Shown: positions 25,801 through 33,689 of the stretch, one piece after another
Layout: every line of letters starts with the position of its first letter
How positions within the stretch are numbered: the first letter of the stretch is position 1
DNA from: Massilioclostridium coli
GTDB lineage: Bacteria; Bacillota; Clostridia; Oscillospirales; Ruminococcaceae
DNA: 64,000 nucleotides
Reading direction: 5' to 3'
Assembly: GCF_900095865.1 (NCBI RefSeq)
Contig: NZ_FMIZ01000007.1
Location: 1,176,530-1,240,529 of the forward strand
The notes under the pieces: generated by a model
Database searches by the model: none
Told to the model about the DNA's origin: nothing
The model's input: the letters and a program-made list of their open reading frames with translations, nothing else
Translations under genes and position numbers: made by a program

Positions 25801-28084
25801 TAATTCCACCTGGACCAACCAGCATCTGACCGATGGCAACCTGGACACCGGCATGAGCACCAATGTCATTAAAAACGTGGCGGAAGACGGCAGCATTACC
25901 CCATATGACATCACCGTTGACCTGAAACAAACCCAGACGTTTGACAACGTTGTGCTTTACCCAAGGACAAATTCCCATACAGAGGAGTACCTCTCCCCCA
26001 ACTTTCCACGGGAATTCACCATCCAGGTCAGCAATGATGGGGAAACCTTCACCGATGTGAAACAGGTGGTGGTAGACCCCAATCCGAACAAAACACCGGT
26101 TAGCATCGATTTTGAGGTGCAGACCGCCCGCTATATCCGAATCCATGTAACCCGCATGGGGGATTACGCAGCGGATGAATCCGCCATCAACCCTTACCGT
26201 GTACAGCTGATGGAGCTGGAAGTTTACAACAAAAACCATCCGGCGGAAGAATGCACCCTCAGTCTGAACGCTGTTGGGGAGGGCACTGTACGGATCAACG
26301 GGCAACTGGAACAGTTCCCATTCAACAAAAGCTATCCAGCGGGAAGCATTGTTTCCATAGAAGCGGTGGCGGCAACCGAAGGGGATTTCCAGTTTATTGG
26401 ATGGACTGGAAAAATGGAAACAACCAACCGTCCGCTCTATGTACAGCTTAATGAAAACATCAGCCTGACCGCCCAGTTTAAATCCATGCACGAGGTGGAA
26501 AAAGTAAACCTGGCGGCTGGAAAAACCGTAAAAGCGAACAACAGCTTAAACAGTTCTGACTGGAAACCAAATTATCTGACCGATGGCAAGACGGATTCCA
26601 ACACCAAAGGCGCCAGAGGGTTCTCCTCCAACAAATATTTTGAAGCGGAATTAACTTCCAACCAGCCTTGGGTCGAAATCGATCTTGGCACCGCTTCCAA
26701 ATTTAATGAGTTGGTGATCTATCCACGTACCGACACCACTACCGCGGATGGGGAAACCCCAAACTATCCGGAGGAATTCCAGATTCAGGTAATGGATGAA
26801 AACGGGGATTACCAAACCGTATTGGAGGTAACCGGGCAACAGGCTTCTTCCATCGATGGCGCCCAAACCTACCAGTTTGACGACCAGACCTCCCGTTATA
26901 TTCGGATTTTCCCAACCAAACTGGGGACTCCAGCAAAACAGGAAACCTACTACTACCGGCTGCAATTGGCGGAAATTGAGGTTTACAACGAACAGATAGA
27001 TTCATCCCCTGTGGAAACCGGTAAAATTACCTTAACCAGCAGTTCCGACAGGATGACGGCTGGCAGCCAGATGGAAGTCACCGCTACAGTGGAAAATTCC
27101 AGCCTGGAGGATAACTCCCTGATTTGGACTGTTGAGGATGAACAGGGTATGGTATCCGATGTTTTAAGCCTTTCCAACCTGGATACCAACCAGCCAACTG
27201 TGACGGCAAACCGGGAAGGTTCCGCCTATGTGGTAGCCCGGTTCGCCAACGGCTTGCCAACCATGGCAAAACTGAAAATTGAAGTGGAACAGCTGGATCT
27301 TTCCATTTTAAATGCGGTGATTACTTATGCGGAAGATGCCAAAGCCAGCGGCGAATATGACAACGCCATTGAAAGCGTACAAAAATCCTTTGACGTAGCG
27401 TTGGAAAACGCCAAGGCAGTGGCAGGAAATAATGCAGCGACACAGGAACAAGTGGATGCGGCATGGCGGACATTGCTGAATGAAATCCATAAATTAGGAT
27501 TTGTAGCTGGAGATAAAACCGCCCTAGCTTCTCTGATCGAAGCAGCCAACGGTATCAACGCTAAACTTGACCTGTATGTGGAAGCAGGAAAAGCGGAATT
27601 TACCGCAGCATTGGAAGCAGCAGTAGGAGTATATGAAGATGGCGACGCCATGCAGGCAGAAGTCAATACCGTGGCTGACAACCTGTTAAACGCGATGCTC
27701 AACCTGAGGTTAAAAGCGGATAAATCCATCCTGCAACAAGTGATTGCGGAAGCAAACGGAAAAGATGCGAACGCTTACACAGCGGAAAGCTACGCAGTAC
27801 TGCAAGTAGCAGTAAATGAAGCAAATGCAATCATGGAAAATGAAAACGCAACCCAGGACGAAGTGGACACAGCAGTAACAAATGTACAAACTGCAATGGA
27901 TAACCTGGTAGCGGTAGATGGAACTTCTGCTGAAACACCAACAGAAAATGTTGCCCAGACCGGACAGGAATCCACTACATCCAAAACGAACGGAGCAAAA
28001 ACAGGCGACTTCGCCCCAATCGCAGGGCTGGCAGCCATCGCTTTTGCAAGTGGTATGCTATTATTCACTCGCAGAAAAAGATAA
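22874..28084 (+). CDS. Large cell-wall GH78-type alpha-L-rhamnosidase with carbohydrate-binding domains
   Basis: A 1736-residue secreted, wall-anchored protein. TTG start with GGAGG eight bases upstream. Signal peptide residues 1-28. Residues about 38-240 are a rhamnosidase N-terminal beta domain. The (alpha/alpha)6 catalytic part includes DCPDRERAQWWGDATND (about 388) and NHGWSGGPLVTM (about 657), GH78-like signatures. Then two bacterial repeats (about 800-955), F5/8C domain 1 (about 962-1120), a third repeat, F5/8C domain 2 (about 1211-1371), an Ig-like domain (1380-1471), three FIVAR repeats (1476-1684) and the sorting tail NGAKTGDFAP, membrane helix, RRKR. It would remove rhamnose or a related sugar from plant or host polysaccharides at the surface. 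The exact sugar is inferred. Confidence 0.85.
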   Translation: MRKMKKLLSLVLSCCLLCTPVLTVTASVEDAENKPTTDWTANWIWDDSDTGNTWMNFRKEITLDQVPESVTARIAVDTRYWLTVNGEPVVFEGQLKRGPTPEDTYFDEVELAPYLHEGENTIAVQVWYWGPRVALGEGKFSQSFSDNSSGKGGFLFEADFGDRKVVSDKSWKVCKDAAYIDDNPFNEDQPNYRLPEYNVYYDARLEIGDWTDPNFDDSSWANATELGKAPCAPWNQLYERSIPQWKDYGLKEYLNMDAYRGNVTTEDEVIQMDLPYNAQITPYLKVKAPAGKKIEMRTEVNERGYGTVMNTYITKEGEQEFEALSWFNGQHVFYTIPAGVEIISLQYRETGYDTEFAGSFSSEDDFYNTLWQKAQRSLYINMRDNFMDCPDRERAQWWGDATNDMNIAAYAFDPSAFLLYEKGLDTMANYVDPETDVLQTIVPIRARLLEYPVQQLAGINGYWDYYMYSGNKEILEQMYDSAKNYLNLWEIGDDGLVVHHYGTAEWPDWGDNADMITLENAWYYLALGAAKKMAAEIGRDEDIALYDARMQTLYRGYQTLWTEDGFRSNAVAQPDDRGNAIAVLAGLADETQYPTIQRLLKNTYNSSPYMEKYILDALCKMDLMEDAQARMKTRYTPMVEDDYTTLWEYWNKSSGTNNHGWSGGPLVTMSRYMAGIAPTAPGYSEYQIKPDMGELNQISSTVSTVKGEIKVDLKRDAAAKTFDFGFTSPANTTATIAIPRFAEENMTVSVGDTVVFANGAAADAVQGVTYTGNDSEYIYFVVQPGSWNFHAEAAQPGTAQEYPIEINGASGSILLNGTQINLPYTDTVAAGSELTVEAVPEEGKVFSGWSGSYASKDPTITIQVDHPVRLTANFKDEVEKQYYLVHIEDPVDSQSRIEYEGTEYTLPATIAVPKNENATITALDDTFINWGGSLFSTERSLTLTVTNDTTILLNAAYNKTSNFALGGNVTATNTINNSTWTNQHLTDGNLDTGMSTNVIKNVAEDGSITPYDITVDLKQTQTFDNVVLYPRTNSHTEEYLSPNFPREFTIQVSNDGETFTDVKQVVVDPNPNKTPVSIDFEVQTARYIRIHVTRMGDYAADESAINPYRVQLMELEVYNKNHPAEECTLSLNAVGEGTVRINGQLEQFPFNKSYPAGSIVSIEAVAATEGDFQFIGWTGKMETTNRPLYVQLNENISLTAQFKSMHEVEKVNLAAGKTVKANNSLNSSDWKPNYLTDGKTDSNTKGARGFSSNKYFEAELTSNQPWVEIDLGTASKFNELVIYPRTDTTTADGETPNYPEEFQIQVMDENGDYQTVLEVTGQQASSIDGAQTYQFDDQTSRYIRIFPTKLGTPAKQETYYYRLQLAEIEVYNEQIDSSPVETGKITLTSSSDRMTAGSQMEVTATVENSSLEDNSLIWTVEDEQGMVSDVLSLSNLDTNQPTVTANREGSAYVVARFANGLPTMAKLKIEVEQLDLSILNAVITYAEDAKASGEYDNAIESVQKSFDVALENAKAVAGNNAATQEQVDAAWRTLLNEIHKLGFVAGDKTALASLIEAANGINAKLDLYVEAGKAEFTAALEAAVGVYEDGDAMQAEVNTVADNLLNAMLNLRLKADKSILQQVIAEANGKDANAYTAESYAVLQVAVNEANAIMENENATQDEVDTAVTNVQTAMDNLVAVDGTSAETPTENVAQTGQESTTSKTNGAKTGDFAPIAGLAAIAFASGMLLFTRRKR

Positions 28085-28510
28085 TTTTTTCATTTTTCTC
28101 TCGTATTTATAATAGGACATCCTCCATTTTATCAAGTATAAGGTTGCGGATGTCAATTGCAACAAAACACTCTGATACAGGATCATTCTATAATACGCAA
28201 AAGGGAAATTTTATTTCCTAGCTAGATAATACAACTTATAGGTATACCCTTATATAAAAAAACAAGCCATTTTAAAATGGCTTGTTTTTTTATATAAATA
28301 GTTTTATGGTAGTTTTTAGCGTAAAACTATTTAGAGAATAGATACTATAGCAGTTTTTTATTAGGACCTTTCTCTATCATTTTTATTTGATGATATATTG
28401 CATGAGAAAATAAAACACAGAAGTTCCAAACATTGGATAAAATCGGAAACATTATCCCCTAACCGCCTTTTCCCGATTAGCGATAGAAATAACCTACCCT
28501 TCCAGCAGAA
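28085..28510. other. Intergenic region with terminators and a large dyad
   Basis: About 425 bases without a gene. It holds a perfect terminator (28261-28290, listed separately) and a second perfect dyad AAATAGTTTTA (28296-28306) with TAAAACTATTT (28322-28332) that lacks a T stretch on the plus strand. Nothing else recognised. Confidence 0.6.
28261..28291. terminator. Bidirectional terminator between GH78 gene and the reductase cluster
   Basis: AACAAGCCATTTT and AAAATGGCTTGTT form a perfect 26-base palindrome followed by T6 on the plus strand and by TTTTTTAT on the minus strand. It can end both convergent transcripts. Confidence 0.9.
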
Positions 28511-29650
28511 TTATTCAAACGCTTTGGCGACATTTTTCAACTGCTGAATGATGTCAATATGCTGTGGGCAGGCGCGCTCACACTGGCCACACTCAATACA
28601 ATCAGAAGCTTTCCCATAAGTTTTGGCATAATTTTCGTAATAAACCGACTGAATGGAAAATCCCTTGTTGGAAGATAGCTGTTCCGCGTTATACAAAGCA
28701 AAATATTTGGGGATAGCAATCTTTTTTGGGCAGCCTGCTACGCAGTATTCACAAGCAGTACAAGGGACTGCGATGGATTTGTTAATTTGATCTACCGCTT
28801 GGGAGATCACCTTTTGTTCCTCTGCTGTCAGCGGTTTAAAATCTTCCATATAACCGGTATTGTCCAACAACTGTTCCATATTGGACATTCCACTCAATAC
28901 TACCATTACATTTTCCAAGCTGGCAACATAACGGATTGCCCACGAAGCAAACGACCAGTCTGGGTGCGCCTGGTGGAACAGTTGTTTCACTGATTCCGGT
29001 ACATTTGCTAGTGTGCCGCCTTTTACCGGTTCCATAACTACAACTGGTTTTTTGTGTTTAGTGGCAACCTCGTAGCATTTTCTGGATTGAATGCTTTCAT
29101 TCTCCCAATCCAAATAATTCAGTTGCAGTTGGACAAAGTCCACTTCTGGATGTTTGGTTAAAATTTCATCCAGCAACTCAGCGTTATCATGGTAGGAAAA
29201 ACCAATGTTGCGGATTTTTCCCTCCTCCTTTTTTTGCTGGATAAACTCAAAGGCATGGAATTTTTCCGCAATCTGATTGTGGTCAATCTTCAGGTTATGA
29301 AGCAGATAGTAATCAAAGTAATCTACTCCACATTTTTCCAGCTGTTCCTGAAAAATCCGGTCCAAATCCTCCTGCTTTTTCAAAAACATGGTGGGCATTT
29401 TAGTCGCCACAGTAAAACTCTCCCGTGGATGACGTTTCACCAATGCTTCCCGTAAAGCGATTTCACTTTTAAATTCATGGTACATATAGGCTGTATCAAA
29501 ATAGGTAAACCCTTTTTCCAAAAATGTATCCACCATCTTACAGACAGTTTCCATGTCAATATTAGCATCGTCTTCCCCGATTTTTGGAAGGCGCATCATA
29601 CCAAATCCAAGCCGTTTCAAACGGAATCCCTTCTTTCTCATATTGATCAT
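28511..29650 (-). CDS. Aldo/keto reductase with C-terminal 2x[4Fe-4S] ferredoxin-like domain
   Basis: About 379 residues. The start is probably at MINMRKK (29650) or nine bases later at MRKK; AAAAGGA stands before it. The AKR barrel keeps a complete catalytic tetrad: Asp and Tyr in [10 protein letters not shown], Lys in VATKMP and His in YYLLHNL. The C-terminal part adds [14 protein letters not shown] and [13 protein letters not shown], two 4Fe-4S cluster motifs. Such proteins could pass electrons between ferredoxin and carbonyl substrates; the substrate is unknown. It is last in the minus-strand cluster. A second, diverged member lies at 30761-31906. Confidence 0.9.
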   Translation of the reverse strand: MINMRKKGFRLKRLGFGMMRLPKIGEDDANIDMETVCKMVDTFLEKGFTYFDTAYMYHEFKSEIALREALVKRHPRESFTVATKMPTMFLKKQEDLDRIFQEQLEKCGVDYFDYYLLHNLKIDHNQIAEKFHAFEFIQQKKEEGKIRNIGFSYHDNAELLDEILTKHPEVDFVQLQLNYLDWENESIQSRKCYEVATKHKKPVVVMEPVKGGTLANVPESVKQLFHQAHPDWSFASWAIRYVASLENVMVVLSGMSNMEQLLDNTGYMEDFKPLTAEEQKVISQAVDQINKSIAVPCTACEYCVAGCPKKIAIPKYFALYNAEQLSSNKGFSIQSVYYENYAKTYGKASDCIECGQCERACPQHIDIIQQLKNVAKAFE

Positions 29651-29700
29651 TATCCTTTTTACATGCCAATTTACAAATTGTTTCGCTTGCAAAAAGAATC

Positions 29701-30123
29701 CTATTTTATGTTTAATTCTATTAAGGTTTGCTGTATTTTCTGCAAAGCAGTTTCCGGATCAGAAATCCCTTCCACAGCATTTTCCATTGGACAGGGACCT
29801 GTTCCCGCACGGTTGATAATCATAGGGACTTTTTGACCATATTCCAGTTCAATCCCATATTGGGTGAACACTTCCGCCGCCTTTTCGCTGACAACTGGAG
29901 TGTACACCGCTGTTATCCCTAACATCACAAACAACAGCGCGGATGCTTTTCCGATGACTTTATCAGCTGCGGAAAACCCTGTTAAATCTGTGCCGCTTTG
30001 AATCCATTCCACCAAAGGGGCAACCCCTCTGGATTGACTGGTATACATGGTATCCTCCTTGCACACCACACAGGTATAAGGCTGTTGCAGCAAAATTTCC
30101 TTTGCTTTTTGTAGATTATTCAT
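29701..30123 (-). CDS. DUF1893 family protein (cytidine-deaminase-like fold)
   Basis: A 140-residue protein. I start it at [14 protein letters not shown] (30123) because that matches the family; a longer frame runs into the upstream gene. It keeps [42 protein letters not shown] and [17 protein letters not shown], the family pattern. DUF1893 has a cytidine-deaminase-like fold in solved members, but function is unknown. It overlaps the ECF S gene by eight bases, so the two are co-translated, suggesting that it acts on, or regulates, the imported vitamin or metabolite. That is inference. Confidence 0.85.
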   Translation of the reverse strand: MNNLQKAKEILLQQPYTCVVCKEDTMYTSQSRGVAPLVEWIQSGTDLTGFSAADKVIGKASALLFVMLGITAVYTPVVSEKAAEVFTQYGIELEYGQKVPMIINRAGTGPCPMENAVEGISDPETALQKIQQTLIELNIK

Positions 30124-30670
30124 AGTATTTTTTGAGCCCTTCCATACGGTATAACAACAGTGGAATAATTGCCCATTGTAACAGGATGCCTGGCAGACCT
30201 TGGGCAACACTGGTCCAGATAGAAGCAAGTTGAACCGCTTGGTTTCCAAAACCAAATACAGCGATGGCGATGGCGATTCCTCTTACTACACGGCCGGCAA
30301 CTTGAGCGATAACCAGTTTTGCGAATACAGGCATTTTGACATGAACCAACAAACCACTTACCAAACCATATCCAGCCAGTTCAAACATCATAAACGGCAA
30401 TAACGCTGCTGCTGGCATACCGGAAATCGCAAAACTGACCAATGGGCTAACCGCACCGGCAATGATGCCAACAACTGGCCCTGCCATTAATCCTGCAACA
30501 AATACAGGGATGTGCATTGGTAAAAATACAGAGCCCAACATCGCTCCAGTACCGGAAATAATTCCCATGACATGGAACAATTGTGGTAAAACAATCGCAG
30601 TAGCGATTGCCAAAATAGTAGTAATGGTTTTTGCCTTAAATGCGGTTTTATTCAATGTAATAGTAGACAT
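30116..30670 (-). CDS. ECF transporter S component
   Basis: About 184 residues, starting at MSTITLNK (30670), eight bases after GGAG; a TTG six bases earlier is also possible. It has about five to six membrane helices with PMHIPVFVAGLMAGPVVG, AISGMPAAALLPFMMFELAGYG and a cytoplasmic KYYE tail. This fits the small substrate-binding subunit of energy-coupling-factor vitamin or metabolite importers. The energising module (EcfAA'T) is not in the window and is presumably shared. The ligand cannot be read from sequence. Confidence 0.85.
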   Translation of the reverse strand: MSTITLNKTAFKAKTITTILAIATAIVLPQLFHVMGIISGTGAMLGSVFLPMHIPVFVAGLMAGPVVGIIAGAVSPLVSFAISGMPAAALLPFMMFELAGYGLVSGLLVHVKMPVFAKLVIAQVAGRVVRGIAIAIAVFGFGNQAVQLASIWTSVAQGLPGILLQWAIIPLLLYRMEGLKKYYE

Positions 30671-30760
30671 AGTCAAATCTCCTTTATTTTGATTGTGTTA
30701 TACCATAGTGTGCATATCTTCTTATAAACACTAGGTATCCTTAAAATTAGATTTTATTTT

Positions 30761-31906
30761 CTATTTCTGAAAAATATCTTGTGCCTGTTTCATATTATTT
30801 CGCACAGGTACTTCAAACGGACAGCGTTTTTCACATTGCCCGCATTGGACGCACTCACTAGCTAAATGAGGCAATGCAGCATAATGTTCCCGTACTGTTT
30901 CCGGAATTTCCCCCTGTGCTTTGGCTAGGTTAAGGAACTTTGTCACTGCCGCGATATCAATCCCTTTCGGGCATGGAGCGCAGTGTCCGCAATACATACA
31001 ATGCCCTTTCCAGCTGATTTTTGGAAGAGACGCAAATGCTGTAGCATAATCCCGCTCTTCCTCAGATGCGGTTTCATACTCCAGATTTGCCCGCAATTCC
31101 TCCATGGAATGGATGCCGGACATGACAGTAGCAACAGCGGGACGGGTCAGCGCATAGTGGATGCACTGGTTAACGGTAAGCGGCATACCTGCTGGAGAAT
31201 ACTTACTCAACAGGTCACCTCCGCCAAACGCCTTCATGACGGTGATTCCAACGCCTAAGCGTTGGCAGACTTCATATAAATGTTCCCGCTGTGGATCCAT
31301 ATTGATCAAATCCTTGGAATAGCTTTCTTCCGACCAGAGGTTCTCACAATCCTCATCCCCCGGCAACAAATCGTAACAGGGGTTGATGCTGAACATCAAT
31401 ACATCGATTAATCCGCTTTTTACCGCTTTTAACGCGGCAATTGGATTATGGCTGCTCAATCCGATAAAACGGATTTTCCCCGCTTTTTTCTGTTCCAGAG
31501 CGTACTGTATCACATCGCCATTGGCAATTTCATCCCAAGTTTCCACCGAATCCACATAATGGATCATACCAATATCAATATAATCCGTTTTCAGGCGCTT
31601 TAACAAATCCTCAAACGATTCTTTTACCTCATTTTGTTTACGGGTGGCTTTGTACTGCCCATCCTGCCAAATGGTGCAAAGATGTGCCTGCATAATAAAG
31701 TTTTCCCGCCTGCCTTGCAATACCGTTCCAATATTGTCCCGCAATTCTGGATTTGGACTATACAGATCCATGCAGTTTACTCCCTGGGAAATAGCATACT
31801 CAAACAATTCTCTAGTAAACTCCATGCTACGTCCATTAAAACCCTCACATCCTAGACCAATCTCACTGACTTGTAGCCCTGTCCTTCCTAATATCCGATA
31901 CTCCAT
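30761..31906 (-). CDS. Aldo/keto reductase-like Fe-S protein with altered catalytic tetrad
   Basis: A 381-residue protein. I start it at MEYRILGRTGLQVSEIGLG (31906), six bases after GGAGG; a longer frame into the flavodoxin lacks support. The fold is that of AKR, and the C-terminus carries CMYCGHCAPCPKG and CVQCGQCEKRCPFE 4Fe-4S motifs. The AKR tetrad is not intact: the Asp (CMDLYSPNPE) and His (IGMIHYVDS) remain, but the usual Tyr and Lys positions read Asn or Pro and Ala or Gln (IMQAHLC). Its chemistry may differ from normal carbonyl reduction. It is in an operon with flavodoxin (16 bases upstream). Confidence 0.85.
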   Translation of the reverse strand: MEYRILGRTGLQVSEIGLGCEGFNGRSMEFTRELFEYAISQGVNCMDLYSPNPELRDNIGTVLQGRRENFIMQAHLCTIWQDGQYKATRKQNEVKESFEDLLKRLKTDYIDIGMIHYVDSVETWDEIANGDVIQYALEQKKAGKIRFIGLSSHNPIAALKAVKSGLIDVLMFSINPCYDLLPGDEDCENLWSEESYSKDLINMDPQREHLYEVCQRLGVGITVMKAFGGGDLLSKYSPAGMPLTVNQCIHYALTRPAVATVMSGIHSMEELRANLEYETASEEERDYATAFASLPKISWKGHCMYCGHCAPCPKGIDIAAVTKFLNLAKAQGEIPETVREHYAALPHLASECVQCGQCEKRCPFEVPVRNNMKQAQDIFQK

Positions 31907-31922
31907 AATATTCCTCCCTTCC

Positions 31923-32396
31923 TTAAGATATTTGATGAATCCAACGGCTGAGTTCCTCCTGGGAAGTTGCCATGCTGGAAGCTCTAAAATAGATATCAAT
32001 TTCCGGTTGTACCAAGGCGTCTGGACAACTTTGTTGTAAATCTTTAATTGTGTGTCCAATCCATCCGCCATCTGTAATAAATGGATACACTTTTTTACCC
32101 GCCAGGGAATTTTGCTCCAAAAAACTTGCTACCGCAGGGGCATAGGTATACCACCAGACAGGAGATCCCAACACAATCGTATCATACTGGCTGATATCAA
32201 CCCCGATTGGCTGGATAGGAGGATGATACCTCTGGTCAACCTCTTTTTTTCCTTGGTTAACTACTGTATTATAATCCCCAGTATAAGGAGTCACTGTTTC
32301 AATTCTGGCAATATCTCCACCAATTTCCTGGTGGATTTTTTCTGCAACTTGTTTTGTATTTCCACTGTAAGAATAATACAATACCAATGGTTTCAT
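31923..32396 (-). CDS. Flavodoxin family protein
   Basis: A 157-residue flavodoxin-type FMN protein. YYSYSGNTKQVAEKI near the start is the FMN phosphate-binding loop, and GSPVWWYTYAPAVASFL and ITDGGWIGHT belong to the isoalloxazine site. It is likely an electron carrier or a quinone/disulfide-type reductase partner. It precedes the Fe-S AKR by 16 bases and may donate electrons to it. Confidence 0.9.
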   Translation of the reverse strand: MKPLVLYYSYSGNTKQVAEKIHQEIGGDIARIETVTPYTGDYNTVVNQGKKEVDQRYHPPIQPIGVDISQYDTIVLGSPVWWYTYAPAVASFLEQNSLAGKKVYPFITDGGWIGHTIKDLQQSCPDALVQPEIDIYFRASSMATSQEELSRWIHQIS

Positions 32397-32711
32397 TCAA
32401 ACACTTCCTTTTTGCTTTATTATTTTGCTGTATCTAGCATATACAAACTTCAGCGTAACATCGGGCTGGAATCTATCCACAAAACAGACCGTTTGCAAAA
32501 TTTAAAAAACAGATCCTGAAAACGATGTTTCCGCCTCAAAATACCGCCACTTATCAACCAGTCTTTTCCTTTCTTCACTTTGAGATATGATAAAAACAAA
32601 TGAATACGTTCGGTCTTGCGAGAAATTATCTATCAAAAAATTACTGATAGCCTAACAGTTTACAAATAGACAAGATAGCATTTTAAGATATCCATGATAC
32701 CTATCACATCC
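32397..32711. other. Intergenic region between CMD gene and flavodoxin gene
   Basis: About 315 bases. On the minus strand a weak promoter-like pair (TTGTAT and TAATAA, spacer 18) lies about 20-50 bases before the flavodoxin start. I see no terminator with a clear T tail and no gene. Confidence 0.4.
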
Positions 32712-33458
32712 TTATGCTTGTTCCGCCGCCTGGTTGATACAACGCAACGCATTCAAACTCCGTGGATACCCAATATAGGGCAGGCATTGGGAAACAACCT
32801 GGATCAAGAATTCCTTATCATTCCCCACCTTCATGTTGGCTGCTGCATGGCTGATCAATTGCGGTTCGCATCCTCCTTGGGCAGAAAGGAAACAAAAAGT
32901 AATCAATTCCCTCTGTGCGTAATCCAATCCTTTACGTGTGTAATAATCTCCAAAACAGTTGGACGCCAGCCAATAATTGATATGGCGTGATTCTTCCGGG
33001 CCAGATTTGTAGAATTCCTTCATACCATCCCCGAAAATATCTACCTGAGTTTGTATTCCGGCCTGTAAACGGGTTTCAGGTGTAGTAGTTGACTGCCCTT
33101 CCAATGGGAGCGAAATGCCTTGTTTCTCAAAATACTGGTTTAACGCAGACAAAAATGGGCGCACTCTACCCCAACCTAAATAGGCCACCGCCTGGTAAAC
33201 AATCTCTTTCAATTCAACAGGTGTTACTCCCGATTGTTCTGCAACTGGAAGCATTGCAGTAAATTCTTCTATTCCTTGGCACCCTAATAAAGTGGAAATA
33301 ATCGCCATCATTCGAGTATGGTTATCCAAATTTCCCTGGTCAATTACAGCGTCAAACGCAAAATTCTGGAACAATTCAGAAAATTCCGGGTCTGTTTCTG
33401 AAAAACAGCTGCTTTCCTTTAAAAACTGTTTTTGTTGTTTCGTTTCTGTTAATTCCAT
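32712..33458 (-). CDS. Carboxymuconolactone decarboxylase family protein, two domains
   Basis: A 248-residue protein made of two carboxymuconolactone decarboxylase (CMD)-type helical domains: NFAFDAVIDQGNLDNHTRMMAII at about 28-55 and VTPVELKEIVYQAVAYLGWGR at about 77-97, then YYTRKGLDYAQRELITFCFL in the second half. The CXXC redox site of AhpD-like members is absent; a single Cys in QGGCEPQ sits near the place of one. The reaction is unknown. It is read from a MerR-type promoter and heads the reductase neighbourhood. Confidence 0.88.
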   Translation of the reverse strand: MELTETKQQKQFLKESSCFSETDPEFSELFQNFAFDAVIDQGNLDNHTRMMAIISTLLGCQGIEEFTAMLPVAEQSGVTPVELKEIVYQAVAYLGWGRVRPFLSALNQYFEKQGISLPLEGQSTTTPETRLQAGIQTQVDIFGDGMKEFYKSGPEESRHINYWLASNCFGDYYTRKGLDYAQRELITFCFLSAQGGCEPQLISHAAANMKVGNDKEFLIQVVSQCLPYIGYPRSLNALRCINQAAEQA

Positions 33459-33482
33459 TTATTTTCCCTCCTTATGGATTTT

Positions 33483-33513
33483 ATCATATCACTTGGAGCG
33501 CACTCTAAGTCAA
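33483..33513 (-). promoter_or_regulatory. MerR-type promoter (19-bp spacer) with operator dyad
   Basis: TTGACT (33508-33513) and TATGAT (33483-33488) on the minus strand are separated by 19 bases, longer than the usual 17. The spacer contains the dyad ACTTGGAGCGCACTCTAAGT (33491-33510), of the form ACTT-GAG/CTC-AAGT. This is the signature of a MerR-family activated promoter. GGAGG and the ATG follow. Confidence 0.75.
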
Positions 33514-33689
33514 GAGTTTTTTTCCATTTTTGTAAAAAAATCTGTATTACAAATGAAATTATTACGAACAAAATACTTATCACAAAAACATATGTTTGCA
33601 AATTATATTTTATTTTGTCGAAAATTGTAGACGAAATACTATTTTTTTGCTATAATAGGGATGAAAAGTAAAATTATGGAGGAATTTAT

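Noticed and set aside
25730-26491. 253-codon minus-strand frame inside the GH78 gene
   Set aside because: Antisense to two confident F5/8C and repeat domains; no family features.
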